This document shows, one piece after another, positions 37,901-44,088 of a DNA stretch of 64,000 nucleotides. The position numbers were made by a program, and so were the translations under genes. Positions within the stretch are counted from its first letter, which is position 1, and each line of letters starts with the position of its first letter. Origin of the DNA: Neobacillus thermocopriae. GTDB taxonomy: Bacteria; Bacillota; Bacilli; Bacillales; Cytobacillaceae. The notes under the pieces are model-generated. The model did not search any database. It was not told where the DNA came from and saw only the letters and a list, made by a program, of their open reading frames with translations. Location: NCBI RefSeq assembly GCF_010975035.1, contig NZ_JAAIUV010000003.1:160205-224204 (forward strand). Reading direction: 5' to 3'.

Positions 37901-39002
37901 GACTACTAACGGGAAGTTAGATAAACAGGCATTGCCTATGCCGGACCATAGTTTAAAAGAATTGACTCTGCCTCGAAATCCACAGGAGGAGCTGCTCTGT
38001 GAGATTTTTAAAGAGGTGTTACATGTGCCGCAGGTGGGGATTGAAGATGGATTCTTTGAACTAGGTGGTCATTCGTTACTAGCCGTTCAGCTAATGGGAC
38101 GTTTGAAAGAGGCGTTTGGAAAAGAACTAAATATCGGCCATTTATTCGAGGCACCTACCGTTGCGAGACTAGCAGAGAAATTAAATGATGATGATGAATC
38201 GAATGCTCTTAATGTCATATTGCCATTGCGAAAAGGGGATGACCCATTGTTCTGTATTCATCCGGCAGGCGGTTTAAGCTGGTGCTATGCGGGTCTTATG
38301 AAAACATTACCGTCAAATATCGCTATATATGGTGTCCAGGCGAAAGGAATTGGCAAGAAAGAGGAGCTACCGAAAACACTGGCTGAAATGGCAGCTGGAT
38401 ATATTCAGGCCATCCAAAAGGTGCAGCCTGAAGGACCTTATCGATTATTAGGATGGTCGTTTGGCGGAAATGTGGTTCAGGAAATGGCTGTTCAACTGCA
38501 GCAAATGGGCCATGAAGTAGAACAGCTCATTATTTTAGATGCTTATCCCATGCACTTAGCCCCTCCATTTGGGTTGAATGAGGAGCAGGAAGCACTCGTT
38601 GCACTATTAGCACTGGGAGGATTCGAGCCGAAAATAGATGCAGAGCTAACACAGGAATTGGTGATTAGGGAGCTTCAGGCAGATGGTAGCGCACTCGCAT
38701 CCCTTTCAGAAGATACGATAATGAGGTTAAAAGAAGTATTTAAGAATTCGATTCGTTTATTAAAAGAGCATGAAGCAGGCTGCTATCAGGGGGATGCAAT
38801 ATTTTTTAAATCAACCATTGTTCCAGAATGGTTCCCTGAGGTAGATGCACAAAATTGGGTACCCTTTATTATTGGGCATATTAAGAGCTATGACATTGTA
38901 TGCAGACATGAGGATATGTGCCAGCCAACTCCGCTAGCGGAAATAGGAAAAATGGTGAAAGAAGCACTAACTTTAAAGGAAGGGAAAGGACAATATGTAT
39001 AA
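31998..39002 (+). CDS. dhbF: bacillibactin-type nonribosomal peptide synthetase
   Basis: This 2334-residue dimodular NRPS has order C-A-PCP-C-A-PCP-TE. C1 is about 1-425 (HHLVSDA at 130), A1 about 440-940, PCP1 Ser near 971, C2 about 1030-1450 (HHISADG), A2 about 1480-1960, PCP2 Ser near 2026, and the thioesterase Ser in GWSFGG near 2153. Specificity residues read from A1 are D-I-L-Q-L-G-M-I-W, one conservative change from the known Gly code. Those from A2 are D-F-W-N-V-G-M-V-H, close to the Thr code. The synthetase should make DHB-Gly-Thr and trimerise it to bacillibactin. AAGGAGG precedes the ATG. Confidence 0.95.
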   Translation: MAAKSYPLPDAALGIWYAHHMTASPLYNTAEYVQLQGDLDVSILLMAVNDTITSAKALHIKCFEQDGQVWHRLEENVSFSCEHQNANFEKANRIMHEDIATMIDLTKDPLVRAIVFTENSQLHYLYLRIHHLVSDAYSFRFIFQQIAERYDAYLNGQEYTKEFGNYENVIEEEWQYKQSEEYKRDHEFWCEELAGTEIASLSESANTDIGETLLHESMFKHECWAKVQEMAKQLKVNVQHVITAAVAAYTKRLTNVGSVVLGIPMMGRLGSRAVNVPCTKVNTVPLRMDFTVEQSFEHIVLQTKQKMIQVAKHQHYRHEQIRRDLQLNPEDLLFGPQVNFMPFYEDLRFGSAIGELKKLSTGAVEDISFNIYKTREEMQLDVVANRNRYCESKVKEHAERFMRFFTQLLMNQHLPIFTVDYLSEGERKQVLLDWNQTHVEDEYVSLTRAFEAQALRTPDAIAIQMNDQSITYHQLMREVHKIAAVLKNKGIGSEQFVGICMDRSIEMVASMLGVLKAGAAYVPLDPEYPQDRLNYMIEDSQPAIVLVNFEELPFTAEVMTINVKHLKQERTLLEWESSHSPRQAAYMIYTSGSTGQPKGVVIEMASLMNFLQSMQQTFQLDEKEKLLAVTTISFDISALEIYLPLINGACVVLAAKHEVQDPQELARIIEQENITIMQATPIVWQYLVKYSPNALTGLRALVGGEALSIHLANELGSAGAVIHHMYGPTETTIWSTTSQVPAEIQEVPDLGKPIRNTQVYVLDSMLQPVPPDVIGELYIAGDGIARGYHHRPVLTAERFVANPFGPPGTRMYRTGDLVKWNKDGTLQYISRSDSQTKIRGFRIELGEIEAKIVKHQGVSQAVVTAREDVPGDKRIVAYIVGSIDPQEFTKTLKQELPEYMVPSFIVPLDAMPLTNNGKIDRKRLPRPNMSTQQKKEPKSNLEKTLCRLFEEVLSLEQVGTDEDFFHLGGHSLLATQLLLKIRQQLDTNITISSIFENPTPELLARKLDQHHAEDISVKIQKQKRPKRLPLSFNQRSLWFLHQLEGPSATYNIPLVVTFKRKIRVDKFRQAVQAVANRHDILRTKYPASDGVPYQLVVEEPVSFDVWKVEEKDETSAIEHAVRYAFDLQHEAGFKVTIINERIAVFVLHHISADGWSLATLMQDIQEAYDGSLTPLPVQYADFVLWQQQMLEHKVNGISLQERELAYWKKRLEGIPDEIELMRDRKRNPSTKAKGETYKFVIPSELHQQLLQLAKDLNATLYMILLGAFSAMATKLGAGEDIVVGSPVAGREDKETLDLIGMFINTLVMRVDTSSNPRFDQLIERIRSTCIEAWEHQHVPFDRLVEQINPERVASRHPLFQIMFALQNTPMPSLNIDDNPAEFELHTVGLSKFDLSIEMRELYKDDTANGIETIVEFRTDLYDFDTVEMLMHRYQMVLTQLHKNPTIEDLCIITEEEWLQTINTWNSGLIETESSTIVEQFEQQVAAHPERIAVTYDGQHLTYEQLNQKANRFARYLIKKGIGTDSFVPLLLPRSLDMLVSILAVLKTGAAYVPIDPAYPKDRIEYILNDVNPSIFVMAKDMELPMEMDEMECIYIDFEQIGHLDDSDIKQEERSTPLQSLHPAYMIYTSGSTGRPKGVVIPHQNVIRLLHATDSWFEFNEQDVWTLFHSYAFDFSVWEIWGALLYGGRLVVVPYEVSRSPEAFLQLLAIEKVTVLNQTPSAFYQLMQADRDHPDISNQLSLRYIVFGGESLDFNRVQDWYSRHADDQPELINMYGITETTVHVSYVKLTKELVKRNVNSLVGVPIPDLDVYVLDSKLQPVPPNVIGEMYVAGEGLAQGYFERKSLTAERFIANPYGKPGSRMYRTGDLARWTKNGELDYIGRIDHQVKIRGFRIELGEIENVLLKHPQIAQVAVIVREDVPGDVRLAAYIVNEEDQVIDTAALRQFAAKDLPDYMIPSTFTIIKEIPLTTNGKLDKQALPMPDHSLKELTLPRNPQEELLCEIFKEVLHVPQVGIEDGFFELGGHSLLAVQLMGRLKEAFGKELNIGHLFEAPTVARLAEKLNDDDESNALNVILPLRKGDDPLFCIHPAGGLSWCYAGLMKTLPSNIAIYGVQAKGIGKKEELPKTLAEMAAGYIQAIQKVQPEGPYRLLGWSFGGNVVQEMAVQLQQMGHEVEQLIILDAYPMHLAPPFGLNEEQEALVALLALGGFEPKIDAELTQELVIRELQADGSALASLSEDTIMRLKEVFKNSIRLLKEHEAGCYQGDAIFFKSTIVPEWFPEVDAQNWVPFIIGHIKSYDIVCRHEDMCQPTPLAEIGKMVKEALTLKEGKGQYV

Positions 39003-39213
39003 CCCATTTGAAAACGAACAGGGAAGTTATATTGTACTAATAAATGGAGAGAAACAATATTCCTTATGGCCAGCAGCAATTGACATTCCAGCCGGATGGA
39101 AGAAGGTTTATGGGCCAGAGGTGAAAATGGAATGCGTGCAATTCATTGAAGAAAACTGGCGAGACATGCGTCCAAAAAGTTTACGTCTTGCAATAGAGAA
39201 GGTCACATCTTGA
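38995..39213 (+). CDS. mbtH: MbtH-like protein
   Basis: A 72-residue MbtH-family chaperone that binds NRPS adenylation domains. It opens YNPFENEQGSYIVLINGEKQ, then YSLWP, PAGWKKVYG and ENWRDMRPKSLR, the conserved Trp-containing core. It overlaps dhbF by 8 bases, suggesting coupled synthesis with its client. Confidence 0.95.
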   Translation: MYNPFENEQGSYIVLINGEKQYSLWPAAIDIPAGWKKVYGPEVKMECVQFIEENWRDMRPKSLRLAIEKVTS

Positions 39214-39326
39214 TAAAACTTCGACCTGATCGTATCTGTGGCTATGCTATTTTAGGTATTGCCATTGTTGCAGCCATTTTACTGATGGCATACAAGCAGT
39301 TGAAAACACTTTCGCTTATCAAATAA
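39210..39326 (+). CDS. small membrane protein coupled to mbtH
   Basis: This 38-codon ORF starts at a TTG that overlaps the mbtH stop (TTGA) and is preceded by GAGAAGG about 7 bases upstream. It encodes a basic N-terminus (IKLRPDRIC), one transmembrane helix (GYAILGIAIVAAILLMAY) and a basic tail. Coupling inside the siderophore operon argues for a real gene, perhaps a membrane tether for synthetase or export; this is inference. No family recognised. Confidence 0.6.
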   Translation: MIKLRPDRICGYAILGIAIVAAILLMAYKQLKTLSLIK

Positions 39327-39408
39327 CCAAATTTGGTAAAAAGGCCGATTTTTTCTTTATGTTATTTGTTCAATCAGATGTTTTTTCATTAAGGGAGCGT
39401 AAAGCCTC

Positions 39409-40101
39409 ATGATTCAACTATTTGTTTGTCGCTTAAAAGAGATAGAGGAGGAGCTGTTTCACCAGCTACTCGTCAACTTACCAAAAGAACGCCAGCATCA
39501 TGTTCTGCGATTTCGCCAATATGAGGACCGTTTGCGTAGCATGATAGGTAATTTGTTAATGCATATGCAATTAGCCAAACAATTGCAATGCGCCCCAGTA
39601 GAATTAAACTATCAGGTAAACCAATTTGGGAAATATGAATTAGTGAATCAGATCCTGCATTTTAATCTTTCACATGCGGGGCAGTATGTAATAGGTGCAA
39701 TAAGTGACCGTCCAGTAGGAATCGATTTGGAACTGAAACAGTACCGTGATTTTTCCTTTTTTCAAAGTGTATGGACCGAAAGAGAAAAAAAGCTCTTCGA
39801 GGTTGATAGCATGAATGATTTCTATTATTTATGGACGGCAAAAGAAAGTTATGTGAAGTGGTTAGGAACGGGATTAGCGACAGATTTAAAAACCGTTGAT
39901 ATTGACTATGATGGGCTCGTTTATCAAAACGGAAAAAAAGAACCTGTTCTCGTTCAGAATATCGATATAGATCCACAATATCAATGCACTGTATGCAGTG
40001 AATATCGTGCTGAGAAAGTGAAGTTCCTATCTATAGAGCAGCTGATAACTTATTTTATGGAGAAATCGTGCAGTAAGAGTGATACTAGTTTCTGCTTCTG
40101 A
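39409..40101 (+). CDS. sfp: 4'-phosphopantetheinyl transferase, Sfp type
   Basis: Attaches the phosphopantetheine arm from coenzyme A to carrier domains, here the ArCP and both PCPs. The protein has 230 residues (Sfp about 224). Motifs: FNLSHAGQYVIGAISDRPVG, the magnesium site GIDLEL near residue 106, and WTAKESYVKWLGTGL near 143. GGGAG precedes the ATG by about 10 bases. It ends the siderophore gene set and is followed by a terminator. In Bacillus subtilis sfp lies elsewhere. Confidence 0.93.
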   Translation: MIQLFVCRLKEIEEELFHQLLVNLPKERQHHVLRFRQYEDRLRSMIGNLLMHMQLAKQLQCAPVELNYQVNQFGKYELVNQILHFNLSHAGQYVIGAISDRPVGIDLELKQYRDFSFFQSVWTEREKKLFEVDSMNDFYYLWTAKESYVKWLGTGLATDLKTVDIDYDGLVYQNGKKEPVLVQNIDIDPQYQCTVCSEYRAEKVKFLSIEQLITYFMEKSCSKSDTSFCF

Positions 40102-40181
40102 TGATATTGGTGGCAGTAAATTCAATAAAGCTCGGGTTTTTAGTTCGCAGTTTTTTCATCTCTCTAATTGTCGAACTAAAT

Positions 40182-40218
40182 GAATGCCTGTTCTCTACTT
40201 TATGAGAACAGGCATTTT
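40182..40218 (+). terminator. terminator of the siderophore operon
   Basis: AATGCCTGTTCTC (40183-40195) and GAGAACAGGCATT (40204-40216) form a perfect 13-bp stem followed by TTGG, with an A-rich upstream side. Confidence 0.88.
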
Positions 40219-40233
40219 GGTTAGAGAAATCTT

Positions 40234-40749
40234 TTATTGTATTCTGGACTTCCGTATTCCATCATATATGCTCATTCCTGCATAAAAAACAAATATAATG
40301 ATGATGCCGCCAAGTAGCCAGTTTGTAAATGGTTCGGCCGAAATGGAAAATAAGTCAGTCATAAATCCTACAAATTCCTGTTGCAGTAAATTCGGATTTA
40401 ATAAGATGAAGATAAAAACGATAGTGGAAAACAGTTCTAGGACGGTGTTGAAAATTGCCATCCTTTTTGTCCATTGGCCAATAATTAATTTGTAAAGTGC
40501 CAATGCTACTTCAAGCGCAATGATAACCACAACGACTGGCCAGTATTCCAGTAGAACATCCTGATTAAATGCGGGGATTTTAAACTCCAATCCTTCGCCT
40601 CCACCATGATAAATGCCAATTAGTCGGTCAGCATAAAAGTAGAGGGTTGCCCAAATGGCTGTCCACATTAAGCTACCGAATACCTCACACTTGCTAATGG
40701 CTCTTTTCTTCGGTATATAGGTGATGTTTTTCAGATCATCGGGATAAGG
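40234..40749 (-). pseudogene. C-terminal half of a split HAAS-domain membrane protein
   Basis: The frame opens right after a TAG at 40750-40752 without a start or ribosome site. It reads PYPDDLKNITYIPKKRAISK, then FGSLMWTAIWATLYFYAD and three more membrane segments, ending DGIRKSR. This is the C-terminal part of the membrane protein whose N-terminal half (HAAS domain) is at 42535-42909. The two parts lie on the same strand, in the right order, separated by about 1.8 kb of foreign genes. An internal ATG at 40668 lacks a ribosome site. Confidence 0.7.
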
Positions 40750-40810
40750 CTAGAATTTCGTTATGAAGTTCAACGAAAAACTACTGAAAAACAAGAAAAT
40801 CAAACACACA

Positions 40811-40838
40811 AAAAAAGCCCTCAAAACTAAGGGCTTTA
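40811..40838 (-). terminator. terminator of the bacteriocin-like cassette
   Basis: On the - strand AAAGCCCT and AGGGCTTT pair and are followed by a T-run. The stem lies 5 bases past the stop of the 61-residue gene. Confidence 0.88.
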
Positions 40839-40842
40839 CAAA

Positions 40843-41028
40843 TTAGTTCAATGATGAAAGAAACCAAGCTATAATCGCGACAATGGGAATTACAATTAAA
40901 GATATTTTTAATGTCTTTTTGGGTTGCTTTATTAAGTTTGCAATATAAACTGGAATTCCTAGTGTGACCGTATCAAACACGGCTAAAACTACATTTTTTG
41001 AATGAGATCGCTCCTCATCTTTAACCAT
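40843..41028 (-). CDS. small membrane protein, possible immunity protein
   Basis: The 61-residue protein has a charged start (MVKDEERSHSKN), an amphipathic stretch DTVTLGIPVYIANLI and one C-terminal transmembrane helix (ISLIVIPIVAIIAWFL). AGAGGGG precedes the ATG. It lies 24 bases after the Cys-rich secreted protein gene, and the pair ends in a terminator. Small membrane proteins behind bacteriocin genes often give self-immunity; that role here is inferred from position only. Confidence 0.6.
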   Translation of the reverse strand: MVKDEERSHSKNVVLAVFDTVTLGIPVYIANLIKQPKKTLKISLIVIPIVAIIAWFLSSLN

Positions 41029-41052
41029 CTAACCCCTCTTTTCTTTTCATAA

Positions 41053-41814
41053 TTACCAAGCTTTTTTTACGCAATATCCAGCTTGACCTAATGTTAATCC
41101 AGCATTAATAGCTGTACAAGTAATACAACTTGGCGGTCCAGTTAAGCATACATAATAACATGCTGACATTACCATAGTTCTTAAAGGTGCTGAATCTTTC
41201 CCTTGTTTTTTAATACAACTCCAGAATGTGCTCCAAGAGAAAGAAGCAGTTACCATATTATCTTTATTAACATCATTATCCTCTTCCAAAATTTTATTAT
41301 TCATTTCAGTTAAATCATATGTATATTCTTCAATAAAAACATAAGAACCTTTTTGGAATAATCCATCTTTATTAATATAGGTTTCATTAAATAGTGTATT
41401 ATTTTTATAGAGTTTTGAATGCAAAATCCCATTTTTTTCGTATTTAGCCAGTTGAATAAAACTTTCTCCTCCATCCGCTATTGCGATAAAAGGATTTAAT
41501 TCATCTTTATTTTTATTTTTTTTGTTTCGCTCTTCCAGGTAAAAGTAGGCAACGTTGGTATCAGCCTCATTTAAATGAACTGCGATTCGTTTTCCGTTTA
41601 ATTCATAGCCCTCGGACTTAACGATCTTTTTTGCCTTTTTGAATAACTCTAAAGATTTAGCCCTGTTAATAATCTTTTTAGAATCCTTATCTGATAAAGT
41701 AGTATACGGTAATTCTGTGTTATCTTTAGATGACGCAAAAGCATTCAAATTCAACAAATTAAAAGCAACAACAAAAGCAAAAAGTAAAAAAAATAGATTT
41801 TTAATTTTTTTCAT
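41053..41814 (-). CDS. secreted Cys-rich bacteriocin-like precursor
   Basis: The 253-residue exported protein has a signal peptide (KKIKNLFFLLFAFVVAFN, cleavage after NAFA near residue 28) and a hydrophilic middle (about 30-195). Its hydrophobic C-terminal domain of about 55 residues holds six cysteines spaced C-x18-C-x3-C-x6-C-x2-C-x14-C and ends GYCVKKAW. A long propeptide plus a short Cys-rich hydrophobic end resembles halocin-C8-like bacteriocin precursors of Firmicutes, though I cannot confirm the family. ATG 41814 follows AAAGGAG by 7 bases. It is AT-rich, and inserted within a HAAS gene. Confidence 0.65.
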   Translation of the reverse strand: MKKIKNLFFLLFAFVVAFNLLNLNAFASSKDNTELPYTTLSDKDSKKIINRAKSLELFKKAKKIVKSEGYELNGKRIAVHLNEADTNVAYFYLEERNKKNKNKDELNPFIAIADGGESFIQLAKYEKNGILHSKLYKNNTLFNETYINKDGLFQKGSYVFIEEYTYDLTEMNNKILEEDNDVNKDNMVTASFSWSTFWSCIKKQGKDSAPLRTMVMSACYYVCLTGPPSCITCTAINAGLTLGQAGYCVKKAW

Positions 41815-42239
41815 AAAGCCGCTCCTTTCTTTCATTATTTTACCATAAATTGATAGATTTGGAATAAATTTATTTATGTGGAAACGACAAATTTTTGTTT
41901 TTCTTTTAGCCTCGTATCGCAGAAAAATACCCTCAAAATTATTAATAACTTTATTAATTTTTATTAACAGATTGCATGGAACTTTATGGTATATATAGTC
42001 GGGCTTTGTTCAATGTCTTTGTAGTTAGGACAAACTATTTCCATTCTTGAATTTGAAGCATCTATGAATAAATCCTTCGAACGGATCTCCCTGACGTGTG
42101 CATTCAAATATGCACGTCGATTCCTGCGTGTTATCAACCGTTCTATTTTTTTGGGGAATTTTTTTATCTGAAAAGTATTCGAATATTCATTTTTACCTTG
42201 TAAAAAGTTTGAAATTCCGGAAAGGAAAGGTTTAAAAAT

Positions 42240-42410
42240 ATGTTCGATGACCACCAATTAAAGCTCGAAGTACGATACACCGTTCAGTTTACAGAAGAGG
42301 AGATAAATCGCATCAAAGCATTGATACCAACGAAGAATATAAGTTACTTGGATTTACGTATCTTATACAAGATGGAACGTGCTCTTCAGACACTAGGAGA
42401 AGTATATTAG
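42240..42410 (+). CDS. small ORF of unknown function
   Basis: A 56-codon ORF after AAAGGAAAGG, starting MFDDHQLKLEVRYTVQFTEE and predicted helical at the end (LYKMERALQTLGEV). It lies inside the insert that splits the HAAS gene, on the strand opposite the bacteriocin-like genes. Nothing recognised; it may be a relic of the element that brought the insert. Confidence 0.4.
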   Translation: MFDDHQLKLEVRYTVQFTEEEINRIKALIPTKNISYLDLRILYKMERALQTLGEVY

Positions 42411-42534
42411 GAAGAATCAAATAAAATAAGCATTTGCGTTATGCAAGGGTATAATTACATACTCCAGAAGTCGTCATAATCAACGTTTTTAATGGTAAGC
42501 TCACGAATGGCTTTTATGACCTTTTGTGCGGTTT

Positions 42535-42909
42535 TCATGGATGGTTAAAAAGCATCACCAATTCGAGAATCATATTGATGATCGCTTCGTCCCGGTTGAA
42601 ATTAAAAATAAATTCGGCTGCAAGTGATATCAGTGAAACCGCAGCAGCAATCGGCAGTATCATCTTTAAAAGAGATATATATACATCAAAATAGCGTGGC
42701 CCGATAAGATGCATCGGCTGATCCCGATAACCGGCCGCCAGGGCTGCAGGGTTGCCCAATTTGCTGAGAGCCTCTTTAATATCTTCCTCATTGTAATCAT
42801 CCGGAAGCATATCCTCGATGGTAGACTTCAGCTCGAGGGCAATGTCCGCTCGGCTTTTTTCAGGAAGTCTACGGGTCACTTCCTGTATATATATGTCAAT
42901 TAAATTCAT
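42535..42909 (-). pseudogene. N-terminal half of the split HAAS-domain protein
   Basis: It starts NLIDIYIQEVTRRLPEKSRA, the HAAS signalling domain that partners PadR regulators, and continues with GNPAALAAGYRDQP and the first membrane segments to AIINMILELVM (codon at 42553). Then it runs into unrelated sequence and stops after LFNHP. The remainder is at 40234-40749. The ATG at 42909 lies 9 bases after AAGGAG and inside the end of padR, an ordinary padR-HAAS operon arrangement. Confidence 0.75.
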
Positions 42910-43243
42910 CTTCCTCATCTCCTTTTAACAGCCCATAAAGCTGTTTGGAATTCTTGATCCATTCCTCTCTCAGTTGAAGAAATATTTTTAGACCCTGTTC
43001 GCTTAAAACGTAATACTTTCGCGGCCGGCTCTCTGTATGATCCCAACTGCTTGTCACAAGTTCTTGTTTTTCTAGCCGCCGCAGTAATGGATATAAGGTG
43101 CTCTGATCAATATTGATGCCGGAGTTCTCTAATAATTGAACCAGTGAATACCCATATTGCGGTGTCCGAAGCTGGCTCAGCACTGCTAGCGTTAAAGTCC
43201 CTCTGCGCAGTTCAGTTGTCAACGAATGCAGCAGCGTGCTCAT
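42896..43243 (-). CDS. PadR family transcriptional regulator
   Basis: The 115-residue winged-helix regulator has RRGTLTLAVLSQLRTPQYGY near residue 13, IDQSTLYPLLRRLEKQ near 46, then SRPRKYYVLSEQG. Such PadR proteins repress their own operon with a HAAS membrane protein that probably modulates them. Its HAAS partner, overlapping by 14 bases, is broken here, so the regulator may be uncoupled. GGTGAGG precedes the ATG. Three 28-bp repeats lie just upstream. Confidence 0.88.
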   Translation of the reverse strand: MSTLLHSLTTELRRGTLTLAVLSQLRTPQYGYSLVQLLENSGINIDQSTLYPLLRRLEKQELVTSSWDHTESRPRKYYVLSEQGLKIFLQLREEWIKNSKQLYGLLKGDEEDEFN

Positions 43244-43264
43244 TTACCTCACCTCACTCCACAT

Positions 43265-43340
43265 ACTATGTGTCATACACTATATGGTTTATACTATATG
43301 TCATACACTATATAGTTTATACTATGTGTCATACAGTATA
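43265..43340. repeat. three 28-bp direct repeats upstream of padR
   Basis: Units begin at 43265, 43293 and 43321 with ACTATGTGTCATACAC or ACTATATGTCATACAC. Units 1 and 2 differ at two positions; unit 3 is partial, matching for 15 bases. Each contains a TATACTAT / ATAGT type half-palindrome. The position before padR suggests an array of PadR operators. Confidence 0.8.
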
Positions 43341-43479
43341 ATTGTGCATCATGCAACAAACTTTGATATCTTACAATTTTTTTTATTCCCTGTCTTCACA
43401 AATGGAGGAAGAAAGGTTAAAAAGAACATCGCCATCTTGAGAAGGAGCACGTCTTTTCCTGTTCCTATATCTAAGTAGG

Positions 43480-43549
43480 AGAGCTTCCATAAGGAAGGCT
43501 TCGTCAGCTTAAACATCGCACGACCGAAAGCGATCACTTTAGGGAGGAG
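43480..43549. repeat. 5' part of dispersed repeat
   Basis: GAGCTTCCATAAGGAAGGCT followed by ACATCGCACGACCGAAAGCG is shared with the copy at 58708-58782 (GAGCTCCACAAGGAAGGCTT, ACATCGCACGACCGAAAGCG). Confidence 0.75.
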
Positions 43550-43954
43550 GTCATACGCCGCTGCCCAGGGAGCTTCCGCTTTTCTTAGAAGATAAGAAAA
43601 ATCATTTTGATTTCGATAACTGTCTAGCTCCAGCCCCCTAGCGTCTAGTGTCTTTCGGTCTCCGCCCTACGATAAGTCAACATCGAATCGCTTTCGCTCT
43701 TCGTGTTTCCTATAACTCAGTTGGAGACCTCCAAGTCATACGCCGCTGCCCAGGGAGCTTCCGCTTTTCTTAGAAGATAAGAAAAATCATTTTGATTTCG
43801 ATAACTGTCTAGCTCCAGCCCCCTAGCGTCTAGTGTCTTTCGGTCTCCGCCCTACGATAAGTCAACATCGAATTGCTTTCGCTCTTCGTGTTTCCTATAT
43901 CTCAGTTGGAGCCCTCCAAGCCATACGCCGCTGCCCAGGGGGCTTCCACTTTTC
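43550..43954. repeat. 185-bp tandem duplication of a dispersed Bacillus repeat
   Basis: Bases 43550-43734 and 43735-43919 are the same 185-bp unit with three differences, and a third partial unit starts at 43920. The unit contains CATACGCCGCTGCCCAGGGA and TGTCTAGCTCCAGCCCCCTA, a non-coding repeat type common in Bacillaceae. Together with 43341-43479, this fills the gap between padR and the subtilisin gene; I see no gene in it. Confidence 0.9.
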
Positions 43955-44088
43955 TAATAAAAGGGTTTTCGAAAATTTTCCCAACCACCCGAAAGAGATA
44001 AAATATTGATTAATTGTAATATTAAAAATAAACTGAAAATTGCAATATGGCCAATTGCATTTATTACAAAGGTAGGAGGAGAAAAGGG

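Noticed and set aside
41964..42257. 97-codon - strand frame inside the HAAS insert
   Set aside because: Starts at TTG with a poor ribosome site, overlaps the opposite small gene at 42240, and contains a local inverted repeat (GTGCATTTGAATGCAC-like). Composition is not clearly coding. Left undecided, not annotated.
42459..42542. 27-codon - strand frame (start MKTAQKVIKAIRELT) next to the HAAS junction
   Set aside because: Too short, no convincing ribosome site. It may be a fragment of an old transposase, but nothing supports that beyond position.
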